Shown here: one piece after another, positions 32,464 through 41,856 of the stretch | How positions within the stretch are numbered: the first letter of the stretch is position 1 | Layout of the letters: every line of letters begins with the position of its first letter | Assembly: GCA_943787985.1 (NCBI GenBank) | Contig: CALSOO010000004.1 | Coordinates: 620,001 to 684,000 of the forward strand | Length of the DNA: 64,000 bases | Direction of reading: 5' to 3' | DNA from: an uncultured Paracoccaceae bacterium | Lineage (GTDB): Bacteria; Pseudomonadota; Alphaproteobacteria; Rhodobacterales; Rhodobacteraceae | The notes under the pieces: generated by a model | Database searches by the model: none | The model's input: only the letters and a program-made list of their open reading frames with translations | Told to the model about the DNA's origin: nothing | Position numbers and translations under genes: made by a program

Positions 32464-33963
32464 ATGTATTCTGTGGATATTTATAGTCGTGTGCGCCGTG
32501 CGTGTTTGAAGGACGGTATGTCTGTTCGTGCGGCGGCCCGTTATTTCAACAAGGACCGCAAGACGATAGCGAAGATGCTGCGTCATGCTTTGCCGCCAGG
32601 GTATCGCCGTTCAGAAGCCCCACGGCGACCAACGCTTGATGGTTATGTCGGTGTCATTGATGAGATTTTGCGGACGGATAAAGCCCTGATCAAAAAGCAG
32701 CGGCACACCGCGAAGCGGATTTTTGAACGGTTGCGCGACGAACACGGATACGCAGGCAGCCTGACCACGGTGACCTATTACGTGCGCGAACAAAAGCGAC
32801 GCACCAAAGAAGTGTTTGTACCGCTGTCGCATCGGCCAGGGCACGCGCAAGTGGACTTTGGCGAGACACTTGGGGTGATTGGCGGCGTAGAATGCAAGAT
32901 CCACTTCTTTGTGATGAGTTTACCGCATTCGGATGCGGTGTTTGTGAAGGGATATCCTGCTGAGACGACCGAGGCGTTTTGCGATGGCCACGTGTCGGCC
33001 TTTGCTTTCTTCGGCGGCATTCCCCAATCCATTCTCTACGATAACACCAAGATCGCCGTGGCGCGGATTCTGGGTGAGCGCACCCGTGTCCGGACGCGTC
33101 GGTTCACAGAGTTGCAGTCGCACTACCTGTTTGATGACAAGTTTGGGCGGCCCGCTCGCGGGAACGACAAAGGCAATGTTGAGGGGATGGTTGGTTACAC
33201 ACGTCGCAACTTCATGGTGCCCGCGCCGCGTTATGACAGCTTTGATGATCTGAACGCCCATCTGGAAGAGAAATGTTTGGCGCGTCAGGGCGATACGTTG
33301 CGCGGCCATGACATGACCATCGGTAAGCGTTTGATGTCCGACTTGGATGCGCTGATGGGATTGCCCGTCGCAGAATATGAAGCCTGCGATCATGTCAGTA
33401 CACGGGCAACCTCGATCTCGATGGTGCGATATCGCGGCAATGATTACTCTGTGCCGGTGGCGTATGCGCATCACGACGTCCATGTGCGTGGCTTTGTGCA
33501 TGAGGTCCTGATCGGTTGCGGCAATGAGGTGATTGCACGACACGAACGATCCTATGCATCCGCAGATATGATCTTCGACCCGCTCCACTTTTTGCCTTTG
33601 ATTGAACAAAAGGTTGGTGCATTGGATCAGGCCGCGCCGTTACAGGGCTGGGATTTGCCAGATGTCTTCGCGACCCTGCACCGGCTGCTCGAAGCCCGAA
33701 TGGGCAAACCGGGCAAGCGGGAATACGTGCAAGTTCTGCGCCTTTTGGAAACCTTCGAGGTCGACGTCGTGCAGGGTGCAATCAGCCATGCCATTGATCT
33801 GGGTGCGATCGGTTATGACGCTGTTAAACATCTTGTGCTGTGTCGGGTCGAAAAGCGACCACCACGGCTGGATTTGGACTTCTATCCGTATTTGCCCAAG
33901 GCCAATGTGGGCACAACCCGCCCGGCCAGCTACATGAGCCTGATGGGAGGGACAGCGGCATGA
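32464..33963 (+). CDS. istA: IS21-family transposase IstA
   Basis: HTH VRAAARYFNKDRKTIAKML; DDE core HAQVDFGE...ILYDNTKIAV...NDKGNVEGMVGYTRRNFMVP. Confidence 0.95.
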   Translation: MYSVDIYSRVRRACLKDGMSVRAAARYFNKDRKTIAKMLRHALPPGYRRSEAPRRPTLDGYVGVIDEILRTDKALIKKQRHTAKRIFERLRDEHGYAGSLTTVTYYVREQKRRTKEVFVPLSHRPGHAQVDFGETLGVIGGVECKIHFFVMSLPHSDAVFVKGYPAETTEAFCDGHVSAFAFFGGIPQSILYDNTKIAVARILGERTRVRTRRFTELQSHYLFDDKFGRPARGNDKGNVEGMVGYTRRNFMVPAPRYDSFDDLNAHLEEKCLARQGDTLRGHDMTIGKRLMSDLDALMGLPVAEYEACDHVSTRATSISMVRYRGNDYSVPVAYAHHDVHVRGFVHEVLIGCGNEVIARHERSYASADMIFDPLHFLPLIEQKVGALDQAAPLQGWDLPDVFATLHRLLEARMGKPGKREYVQVLRLLETFEVDVVQGAISHAIDLGAIGYDAVKHLVLCRVEKRPPRLDLDFYPYLPKANVGTTRPASYMSLMGGTAA

Positions 33964-34712
33964 CCGACGCGCCTCAAATCCTGCTGCATCACCACCTCAA
34001 GACATTGCGTTTGCCGACGTTCAAAGGAGAGTACGCAAAGCAAGCACAGCTTTGTGCCGCCGAGAACAAAGACCACGTCCAATATCTGGCGCGGCTATGT
34101 GAGATGGAGCTGATTGACCGCGAACGGCGAATGATTGAACGGCGCATCAAGGCCGCCAAGTTCCCCAGCACCAAAAGTCTGGACAGCTTTGACTTCAAGA
34201 TAATGCCCAGCCTGAACAAGCCTCTGACCATGGAGCTGGCGCGGTGTGAGTATATGGATCGCAGAGAAAACATCATCGCCCTTGGACCATCAGGGACTGG
34301 CAAAACACATATCGCTTTGGGGCTTGGATTGGCCGCATGCCAAAGAGGGCTGAAGGTGCGCTTCACGACGGCTGCGGCATTGGTCCATGACCTGATCGAG
34401 GCGCAAGATGAGCGAAGGTTGCAACGCCTGCAGAAACAACTCACCAGTCAAAACCTGTTGATCATCGACGAGTTGGGCTTCGTGCCGCTCAGCAAATCTG
34501 GCGCGGAGCTCCTCTTCGAGGTCATATCCCAATGCTATGAGCGCGGATCCATCATCATCACATCAAATCTGCCCTTCGACGAATGGACTGAAGTCTTCGG
34601 CTCCGAGCGCCTGACCGGCGCATTGCTGGATCGCTTGACCCACCACGTCCACATTCTCGAGATGAACGGCGAAAGTTACCGTCTCAAACACAGCCGCAGC
34701 AAGCAAAAGTAA
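33960..34712 (+). CDS. istB: IS21-family helper ATPase IstB
   Basis: LGPSGTGKTHIALGLGLAACQRGLKVRFTTAAALV; LLIIDELGFVPLSKSGAELLFEV; ATGA overlap with istA. Confidence 0.95.
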   Translation: MTDAPQILLHHHLKTLRLPTFKGEYAKQAQLCAAENKDHVQYLARLCEMELIDRERRMIERRIKAAKFPSTKSLDSFDFKIMPSLNKPLTMELARCEYMDRRENIIALGPSGTGKTHIALGLGLAACQRGLKVRFTTAAALVHDLIEAQDERRLQRLQKQLTSQNLLIIDELGFVPLSKSGAELLFEVISQCYERGSIIITSNLPFDEWTEVFGSERLTGALLDRLTHHVHILEMNGESYRLKHSRSKQK

Positions 34713-34739
34713 TCAAAGCTCTATCCAGATCAAAATAAT

Positions 34740-34757
34740 GTTGGCCAAAGGGCCAAC
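34740..34757. repeat. Short hairpin inside the IS21 3' end
   Basis: GTTGGCC-aaag-GGCCAAC. Confidence 0.7.
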
Positions 34758-34758
34758 A

Positions 34759-34808
34759 TGCGCTTTGGCACGCGTTAGCTATATGGGGAGCACTCGCGCC
34801 AAAGCGCA
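34759..34808. repeat. 11-bp perfect inverted repeat in the IS21 3' region
   Basis: TGCGCTTTGGC (34759-34769) / GCCAAAGCGCA (34798-34808). Confidence 0.75.
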
Positions 34809-34836
34809 CAAAAAGCGATAGCTCAGTGGACCCGTT

Positions 34837-35574
34837 TTAAGCCGCGACTTGGCCCCTTTTTACTCTGCGATTGACAAGTGCATTGCGCAGCATCGAGTAG
34901 GAGACCAGTCTGGCAACACGTCCGTTTCCATCCAAAAATGGGTGAATCCAAAGCAAGCGATGATGACCACAGGCTGCACTTAAAATACGGGTAATTCTTC
35001 CAGCTGGTCGGTATGCGGCATGGAGCCTTTCAAGAAACCTTGGCACAGCGCCAGGACTTATTGCGACGTGATCACCAACCTTAACGTCGCGGGTACGAAG
35101 TCCGCCCGGAACGACTGGCAGTCGCTCGCCTGTCTCAGGATTTTCAACGAAGAGCAGGTCAGGAGGAAGGAGATCACAGAACCGCTTGTGAATTTCCATC
35201 ACTGCATCTGGGGCAATGGCGTCGCCATCAATCCCGCCGTCATCAATCCATTTTTGCACGGTGATATGGGCGCGGGCTTCAAGTTGAAGATCGCGCTTCT
35301 TACCGTCCGCGCTATAGTCGTTGTTCATTGCGCGCTCGATATCGACCGGATGGGTGTTGTGGCCTTCAATCAGGTTGCTGTAATAACAGTTCATCGCACG
35401 CACCAGATCAGACAGCGCTAAGGCGATTGGCTGGGGCAAGGACGCTGAGAATGCTGCAGATTTTTCGGCCAAAGACAATGCAAGGTCGTTCAACTGTGCT
35501 CGATTGGGCATTCCTTCTGAGACCATCAACGGCTCAAAAAGGCCAAGTGTCTCGCCGTCATCTCTAATTGTCAT
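34837..35574 (-). pseudogene. Fic-family protein, 3' end truncated by IS21
   Basis: HPFLDGNGRVAR Fic motif; SNLIEG inhibitory-helix-like motif; last ~12 codons are IS21 terminal sequence. Confidence 0.85.
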
Positions 35575-35749
35575 TTTTGCCTCTAAATTGGCCGCTTTAA
35601 TGGCCGGTTACAGATACCTGATTTACCTAACAATATCAAATCTTAACGCAAAACGGAAACTTCAATATTGCCTGATGTTTGGCCGCTTGCACGGCCAGTT
35701 TGTTTTACCCGCGTCCAGTGTCACTTAGTTGCTCTCCAAAGCGCCAAAT

Positions 35750-38530
35750 TTAGCGCGACATCGACGGCCCACGCGGTCTTGTTCTTCGTGCGTTTGTGGG
35801 TGCTGGCAAAGAAATTTGACGTCTTGGCGCAATCTCAGGTGCAACATAGAATCCAGTCTCATCTTTGTGCCGTGTCAGGGCAACATAGGTCAGGTTTTTA
35901 TCTAGTGTTGCGCTGGACAGGACGAAGCTGCGGTCAACCGTACAACCTTGCGAACGGTGGATACTGACGGCGAAACCATGGTCGATGGATGGAAACTCCT
36001 TTGGTGAAAATGTCAACTTACGGCTCTGGCCACTCTCGCCAGGATCAAGATCAACGACTAGCTGTCTGTCCCCAATTCTTTTTACGGTTCCTAGCATGCC
36101 ATTCCGCACACCCAACGTTGCGTCGTTGCGCGTGAACAAAATTCGGTCGTCTTCGGAAAATGCACGAGGGCCATGGTCGGTCTTGACCAAGATTTCGGCT
36201 GATGCGTCGCCCAGTGCTGCCCGAGCTGCTTTGATGGCTTGGTTGATCGCATGGACATCAACGCGACGATGAGCGAGAGCCAATCGCGATGTTGCATCCC
36301 CATTTATCCGCCAATCGGCCACATAACTGTCGACCAGTGCAGTAATTGCATGGTCTCTATCTTGCGCCTCATGAACCGCGCCATGATCAGCATAGGTCTG
36401 CAAAGCGGCGCTCGCCTGACCATACGCCAAGTCTTGCGAGGCCTTGCGTTGCCATTCTGATGTCTGTCTGCGGATTTCTGTAAGGCGTGCGGCTCCAGTA
36501 TTTTCAGCGATATCGCGGAACGGCGTGCCTGCCTGAATAGGTTGCAACTGATCAGGATCACCCACAAGAACCAGTTTGCAGCCACGGCTTCTCAACTGTT
36601 CTGCAACGCGTGCCAATTGGCGTGTGCCAACCATACCAGCTTCGTCAATCACAACCACATCACCAAACGCCACAGGTTCATAGCCGCTCTTCCAGCTGGA
36701 CTCTAACGATGCCAGTGTGCGGGATGAAATACCTGATGCAGATTGAAGGCTATCGGCGGCCTTTCCTGCCAGGGCAGCGCCATGGACGCGATAACCTTGG
36801 CGCTCCCAAGCCTCGCGGGCAACAGACAGTAACGTGCTTTTACCCGCGCCAGCTAGACCGACGATGCTACATAGTTGGTTGGGCGAAAGGATATGATGGA
36901 TAGCCGTAATCTGTTCGTTGCTGAGTTCTGCGCCGATGCGTGCCTGCAATTTTGTATTCTCACGTTTGATGGCGCGCTCAATATTTGAGGACTTCACTTG
37001 GAACCCACCTGATCTGGCCATCTCGGCGGTGCAGATCGCAAGGTCTTGCTGCAGATCCAGATAATCCTGCGTCGTAAATTTCTCACTTTTCCCACCATCG
37101 ATGCGGACCAGTTTTGGAGAGGCTAGAACTTGATCAGACGCCACGCGTAATTCTAACGGATCATTGATGTACTCGGATAAACCACGCAGAATATCAGTGC
37201 GGTTGAAAAGCGCCTTTTTGTCGGTGATATGATCAAGGATCAAATCAGGTTGGGCGGCGAGTTGGGCGCGGGTGAAGGATGCATCTTCACGCGGAAGCAC
37301 TAATGGCTGACGCGGATCAGGGGCGTAGATTTGCGACGGCTCAACTGCAAATGCACTGAATAGTTCTTGCTGCATTGCAAACTGGGCTTCACGGAATGCC
37401 CATTCCTGATCAAGATTACGGCGTTCTGCCAGATGCCGATTAATAAGGCTTTGCATTTCAGCACGATCACGCGCTTGGCAGCCATTGGCCTTCGTGGCCA
37501 GCTCTTCGCATAGACGATGATACTGCCCACTTATACGCGCCCATACGGCTTTGAGACCTGTCGGTAAAAGAGCTTGGCGTTCCAATATTTCGTCGCGTCG
37601 CCGCTGTTCCTGAGAAGTTTGCAGCGCCACCCGCGCGTCACGCTGAACTGCCACCAGTTCGGTTCGCTTTCGTTCTTGCGCGACTTTCTGAGCTTGCCGT
37701 TCTTGTTGAAAATCTGCTGTCTGATTATCGGTGGGTGAAAGTTCGTCTGCAAGTTGTTCGATAGCCGTTTCAACGTCAGGCAGATCATCCCAAGCGCCAA
37801 GGCGGTTGCGCAGGTCTTTTGCTTTCACTCCGCACCAGCGCGACAGTGAATAGACTTCACCATCGACATCTACGGCGACAAAGCCTCGCCGATCTCCCCG
37901 CGCGAGACAAAAGCCTTTGTCATGGAGTGCCGCAGCAAACGCGATGCGGGAATCTGACATCTCCCAGCATGTCTTAAACAGTTTCTTCAACTCGGCGGGG
38001 GAGCGTTTCGTTCGTTTTGCCTGCGAGGCCTCAGCGCATGAGAAGTTCAGCAGATCACGATCTTCAGCGCGGCGTAGCCCCGCAGGCATATCCCAGTCAT
38101 GTTCCAGATAGAGCTCGCGCGATATGTCCATCAAACGCCGCTTGAAATGCGGCAGGTTGATTGCTCGCATCCGATCCACATCAATACGGGACCAGACGCA
38201 GTGAGCATGGCGGCGGCCATGCTTTTTATGAAATACGACGGCTCGAGGCTGATCGCTTAGCCCAAGGCGGCGCTCGATTTCAGCAATAGCACGCTCAAAT
38301 TCATCTATTGAAACAGCAGCCGAGGTAGGCGGATTGAGGCTCAGAGAGAACAAATACTGTTGGCATTTGGTGCCCAGCGATATTGCTTCTGTCTCCCTGA
38401 ATGCGTCGATCAGATCATCAGATAGAAACCCACGCAGTTCGTGAACAACAGCGTGTTCGTTATCGTCAACGTTCAGCAGATGCAGTGCCAGTTCACGACC
38501 GTTAGCGCGTTGGTTGCCTTTCAGGATCAT
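35750..38530 (-). CDS. Relaxase/mobilization nuclease fused to a RecD/TraA-like helicase
   Basis: AVVFHKKHGRRHAHCVWSRID relaxase histidines; VGLAGAGKSTLLSVAREAWERQGYRVHGAALAGKAADSL; VVIDEAGMVGTRQLARV; GFAVSIHRSQGCTVDRSFVL. Confidence 0.92.
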   Translation of the reverse strand: MILKGNQRANGRELALHLLNVDDNEHAVVHELRGFLSDDLIDAFRETEAISLGTKCQQYLFSLSLNPPTSAAVSIDEFERAIAEIERRLGLSDQPRAVVFHKKHGRRHAHCVWSRIDVDRMRAINLPHFKRRLMDISRELYLEHDWDMPAGLRRAEDRDLLNFSCAEASQAKRTKRSPAELKKLFKTCWEMSDSRIAFAAALHDKGFCLARGDRRGFVAVDVDGEVYSLSRWCGVKAKDLRNRLGAWDDLPDVETAIEQLADELSPTDNQTADFQQERQAQKVAQERKRTELVAVQRDARVALQTSQEQRRRDEILERQALLPTGLKAVWARISGQYHRLCEELATKANGCQARDRAEMQSLINRHLAERRNLDQEWAFREAQFAMQQELFSAFAVEPSQIYAPDPRQPLVLPREDASFTRAQLAAQPDLILDHITDKKALFNRTDILRGLSEYINDPLELRVASDQVLASPKLVRIDGGKSEKFTTQDYLDLQQDLAICTAEMARSGGFQVKSSNIERAIKRENTKLQARIGAELSNEQITAIHHILSPNQLCSIVGLAGAGKSTLLSVAREAWERQGYRVHGAALAGKAADSLQSASGISSRTLASLESSWKSGYEPVAFGDVVVIDEAGMVGTRQLARVAEQLRSRGCKLVLVGDPDQLQPIQAGTPFRDIAENTGAARLTEIRRQTSEWQRKASQDLAYGQASAALQTYADHGAVHEAQDRDHAITALVDSYVADWRINGDATSRLALAHRRVDVHAINQAIKAARAALGDASAEILVKTDHGPRAFSEDDRILFTRNDATLGVRNGMLGTVKRIGDRQLVVDLDPGESGQSRKLTFSPKEFPSIDHGFAVSIHRSQGCTVDRSFVLSSATLDKNLTYVALTRHKDETGFYVAPEIAPRRQISLPAPTNARRTRPRGPSMSR

Positions 38531-38964
38531 GCCCGCATTCCAAGCGCTTTTAACAGCGTTTGGCGCAGGAATAGAACATGCTCATAGGCTTCGCTGATCT
38601 CTTCCTCAGTCCGCACCTCCACAGCGAGCGATCCAATGTTGGCGTGATAGGCAAGCTGATTGAGGTTGTTTGCGATGCGCGATTGGCCCAGCAGCCCAAG
38701 TATTTGCGCCAATGCCTGCTTGTCCACGACGGAAGCCTTTGAGCGTGGTTTTCGGCGTGGCAGGGCCTCACCTAGCGCCTTCGCCCGAATGAAGGTGCTG
38801 AGTGCCATACCGTCTGCCATGGCCATAAGACGTTCATGGTCTTCCACAGACAGCCGTAAAGTAACGCGCGGGCAGTCGCGGGTGGTTTTATGTCGAGGTC
38901 GTTCGGAGTGCTTTGATGCGTCTTGATCTAGAGCATGGTGAAAGTGTTCGCGGGCAATATTCAT
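38527..38964 (-). CDS. mobC: MobC-like relaxosome protein
   Basis: RVTLRLSVEDHERLMAMADGMALSTFIRAKAL...LGLLGQSRIANNLNQLAYHANIGSL; overlaps the relaxase start by 4 nt. Confidence 0.85.
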   Translation of the reverse strand: MNIAREHFHHALDQDASKHSERPRHKTTRDCPRVTLRLSVEDHERLMAMADGMALSTFIRAKALGEALPRRKPRSKASVVDKQALAQILGLLGQSRIANNLNQLAYHANIGSLAVEVRTEEEISEAYEHVLFLRQTLLKALGMRA

Positions 38965-39325
38965 AGCGATGGCCCCCGCGTACCGACAGGGCGTGGTGCT
39001 TCAACAGGTTCAGGATGTTCTTTGTTCGATGCCGCGTTTTCGAACTCACGGAGTTTGTGGATGACCTCTGGCTGATGCTTGAGATAAGCACCCCATTCCT
39101 CTAATTCTTCAAGGATCGAAGGCAGTTGTTCAGGTTCTAGGTTTGTCCTCTCAACTGCACCAAATCACCCCCGACATAGAGGGATGATATGTTTGGGTTG
39201 TTTTTCCCTAAGACTTTGTTTTGAAATGGGTATCGGCGTTGTTTCAACGTCGGGCATCGACGGACAACATGTGCTTTTGAGCGCGCAAGCGTGATTTTGG
39301 AGCCGTGGAGCGACTGCGCGCGACT

Positions 39326-39619
39326 TTAGCTGTTCAGAACGCCTTGGGCTTTTGCCTTTCCCGTGTTCCATGCATCTGCGCTGGTTTTCAAACTCAGGCT
39401 GCGCGGGTCAGAGGACTGTTCGACCTTAACGGCCAGTATATCGCGCAACGCGCTTTCCAAGGCCGAAATACGCGCACGAGCGGAATGCAAGGCGCTCTCA
39501 GCATGGTGATTGACGGACATGACGTCGTCCATCTCTGCAATGGCATGTCGCAATTGGGCCGGGCTCAAGGCGTCTCGCCAGTCGGCGGGGTCACATGGGT
39601 CGATTGGGCTATGTACCAT
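39326..39619 (-). CDS. Hypothetical small protein
   Basis: 97-aa ORF with plausible composition (SPIDPCDPADWRDALSPAQLRHAIAEMDDVMSVNHHAESALHSARARISALESALRDI). Confidence 0.4.
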   Translation of the reverse strand: MVHSPIDPCDPADWRDALSPAQLRHAIAEMDDVMSVNHHAESALHSARARISALESALRDILAVKVEQSSDPRSLSLKTSADAWNTGKAKAQGVLNS

Positions 39620-39694
39620 GCGTTCGTCGTTTCCCGTGTTTTTTAGCCTAGGGTGCAGACACGAATTGTGCCAACGGATTTAATCACCCATTTA

Positions 39695-39705
39695 GGGGGG
39701 GGGGG
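39695..39705 (+). repeat. Homopolymer of 11 G upstream of kynA
   Basis: tttaGGGGGGGGGGGtgttt. Confidence 0.9.
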
Positions 39706-39792
39706 TGTTTTGCCTTGCCCCGCACCATGTGCACGAATACGGTTTGCGCGCTGTTGATCGGTGGTGCAGCGCGCAACTTGCGGAGACTATCA

Positions 39793-40626
39793 ATGACAGA
39801 TGCGTATGATCCGGCCTCTGAAGGGGCAAAGATGTCTTTTGCCAAAGACATGAGTTACGGTGACTATCTGGGAATGGACGGGATTCTGGGATCTGCCCAG
39901 CCACTTTCCACGGCCCATGACGAGATGCTGTTTATCGTGCAACATCAAACTTCTGAGTTGTGGATGCGTTTGATTTTGCATGAACTTGCCGCCGCACGGA
40001 CGCTGCTGGTCGAGGGCAAGCCGGATCAGGTGTTCAAGATGCTGACGCGGGTGGCGCGCATTTTTGAACAACTCAACAACGCATGGGATGTTTTGCGCAC
40101 CATGACCCCGAGTGACTACACCACGTTTCGCGAGGATTTGGGGGCGTCGTCGGGCTTTCAATCGCACCAATACCGTTTGATCGAATTTGTGCTGGGCAAC
40201 CGCAACCGCGCGATGCTCAAGGTCCATGAACACCGCCCCGCGTTGCATCACATGTTGGAACAAGAATTGTCCCAGCCCTCCTTGTACCACGTCGCATTGC
40301 GGGTTCTGGAAGGTGAGTTGAACTGTGCCTTTGCCCCTGAAACATATCGTTTGGACCAGCCACATGCGCCTTGTGATGACGTGATGGCGGCGTGGACCAA
40401 AGTATATCAGGACCCTGCGCGCTATTGGACCCTGTACGAGTTGGCCGAAAAACTGGTCGATCTTGAGGATTATTTTCGCCGTTGGCGCTTTAACCACGTC
40501 ACCACAGTTGAACGGATCATCGGGTTCAAGCGTGGCACGGGTGGCACCAGCGGGGTAAAATACTTGCGCAAAATGCTTGAAGTCGAACTGTTTCCGGAAC
40601 TTTGGCATTTGCGCGGCGGGCTTTGA
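39793..40626 (+). CDS. kynA: Tryptophan 2,3-dioxygenase
   Basis: YGDYLGMDGILGSAQPLS..HDEMLFIVQHQTSELWMRLILHEL; RDFxxFR-like DYTTFREDLGASSGFQSHQYR; GTGGTSGVKYLRK. Confidence 0.95.
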   Translation: MTDAYDPASEGAKMSFAKDMSYGDYLGMDGILGSAQPLSTAHDEMLFIVQHQTSELWMRLILHELAAARTLLVEGKPDQVFKMLTRVARIFEQLNNAWDVLRTMTPSDYTTFREDLGASSGFQSHQYRLIEFVLGNRNRAMLKVHEHRPALHHMLEQELSQPSLYHVALRVLEGELNCAFAPETYRLDQPHAPCDDVMAAWTKVYQDPARYWTLYELAEKLVDLEDYFRRWRFNHVTTVERIIGFKRGTGGTSGVKYLRKMLEVELFPELWHLRGGL

Positions 40627-40704
40627 AACGACCCTGGTGGGGACGCCACATCGCACGTCGGGGTGCGCGATGTGACAGGGTTGAGTGCCGCACGTCAGGT
40701 GACG

Positions 40705-41592
40705 TCAAACCAGACTGTTGCGGCGGGGCTGTTGCAGATTTGGTGTATCTTCGCGGCGGTGGAGGGTGGATTTGAGGTCTTGAATCTGTGTGTTTAGGTC
40801 GCGCACGCCTGCTTCAAGGGCGCGCAGTATCGCACCGAGGTCGGGTGTCGGTCCTTCTTTGAGAATGCCGTCAAGACTGCGGCGCGCCGTCGGAGTTGGC
40901 ACCCCAAGGTCCTTTTCCATCAACGTGCGGCAACTCTGGTATTGGCGCAGCGCCCTTTTGGGGCGTCCTGACTGACCATAGAGAGTGATAAGCGCGGCAT
41001 GCACGTCCTCCCGGTAAGGGTCAATGGCGAGTAACTCATGCGAAGAGCGGATGCTTTCATGATCCCGCCCTGTTGCGCGCAAGTACTTGATCTGGCGCTC
41101 TAAAGCGGCGCTATAGAGGTCCGAGAAACGCTCCCGCATCGGGGCGATCCACGGCGCGTCATGCCCTTCCATCAGCGGCCCGTTGTAGCTCTCGACCATA
41201 GCGAGCAGAGTGGCGGCGTCAGTCTCTGACATGTTCGCGAGAGGCTTGGCGCAGATCATCATGACCTCGCGCTCAAACGTTCGGTGGGTCTGGATGAGGG
41301 GCGCGCCGTGCTCGAACACCAACGTGTCCTTGCGCACGATCAACACATCATCCAATGCACCACAGGTTGCCTTTTTGATACGCCACAGGGCAGTGCGCAG
41401 GCGCGCTTTCTGGTTTTGTGCATCCATATCGGGCCACAGCATTTCCGCCAGTCGTTCGCGTCGCAGCGGCGCGTCATTGGCGTGAAGGGCCACGCATCCC
41501 AACAAAAGCTGGCCTGCAGGGGGCAAGTCCACAGTGCCACCATCGCCGCTCAGACGCGGACATCCCAATACGTTCAGGGTCATAGAAGTCAT
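40705..41592 (-). CDS. BTAD/SARP-like transcriptional regulator, divergent from the eCIS operon
   Basis: LNVLGCPRLSGDGGTVDLPPAGQLLLGCVALHANDAPLRRERLAEMLWPDMDAQNQKARLRTALWRIKKA winged helix; YREDVHAALITLYGQSGRPKRALRQYQSCRTLMEKDLGVPTP BTAD domain. Confidence 0.85.
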   Translation of the reverse strand: MTSMTLNVLGCPRLSGDGGTVDLPPAGQLLLGCVALHANDAPLRRERLAEMLWPDMDAQNQKARLRTALWRIKKATCGALDDVLIVRKDTLVFEHGAPLIQTHRTFEREVMMICAKPLANMSETDAATLLAMVESYNGPLMEGHDAPWIAPMRERFSDLYSAALERQIKYLRATGRDHESIRSSHELLAIDPYREDVHAALITLYGQSGRPKRALRQYQSCRTLMEKDLGVPTPTARRSLDGILKEGPTPDLGAILRALEAGVRDLNTQIQDLKSTLHRREDTPNLQQPRRNSLV

Positions 41593-41856
41593 AAATCACC
41601 TCCAGAAATATGTCGCGAGACATCAAAAATAGACGCAGATCCCGCAAGGAAAAAAATTGGTCATACAATGATAGGTAGAAGAGCACGTCGGGACGTTTCG
41701 CAAAAGTATGGAATACCCAACCCCGACCGTGAACATATTTGTGCCACTTCCCAGCCCATGCATCGGCGGGTTTCTGCTTGGTGACGGCGCGGTGATGCTG
41801 GCGAACGCAGCCTGCGCCAAGCTGATTCCCAGTGAAGTGATGGGAGGCAACACACT

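Larger units (their letters stand above)
32358..34876 (+). mobile_element. IS21-family insertion sequence
   Basis: istA/istB pair bounded by imperfect 27-bp terminal inverted repeats: TGTAAAACGCGGAGCAATAATGGGCCA (32358-32384) and the reverse complement TGTCAATCGCAGAGTAAAAAGGGGCCA (34850-34876), 21/27 identical. Confidence 0.9.
30507..39160. mobile_element. Putative integrative mobilizable element at tRNA-Leu (right boundary approximate)
   Basis: Serine recombinase abutting tRNA-Leu, relaxase-helicase and MobC, IS21 insertion; returns to kynA at ~39.8 kb. Confidence 0.6.

Noticed and set aside
39100-39300. Possible attR copy of the tRNA-Leu 3' end
   Set aside because: Only a very short similarity (GCACCA context) seen by eye; no convincing direct repeat, so the element's right boundary is left approximate.
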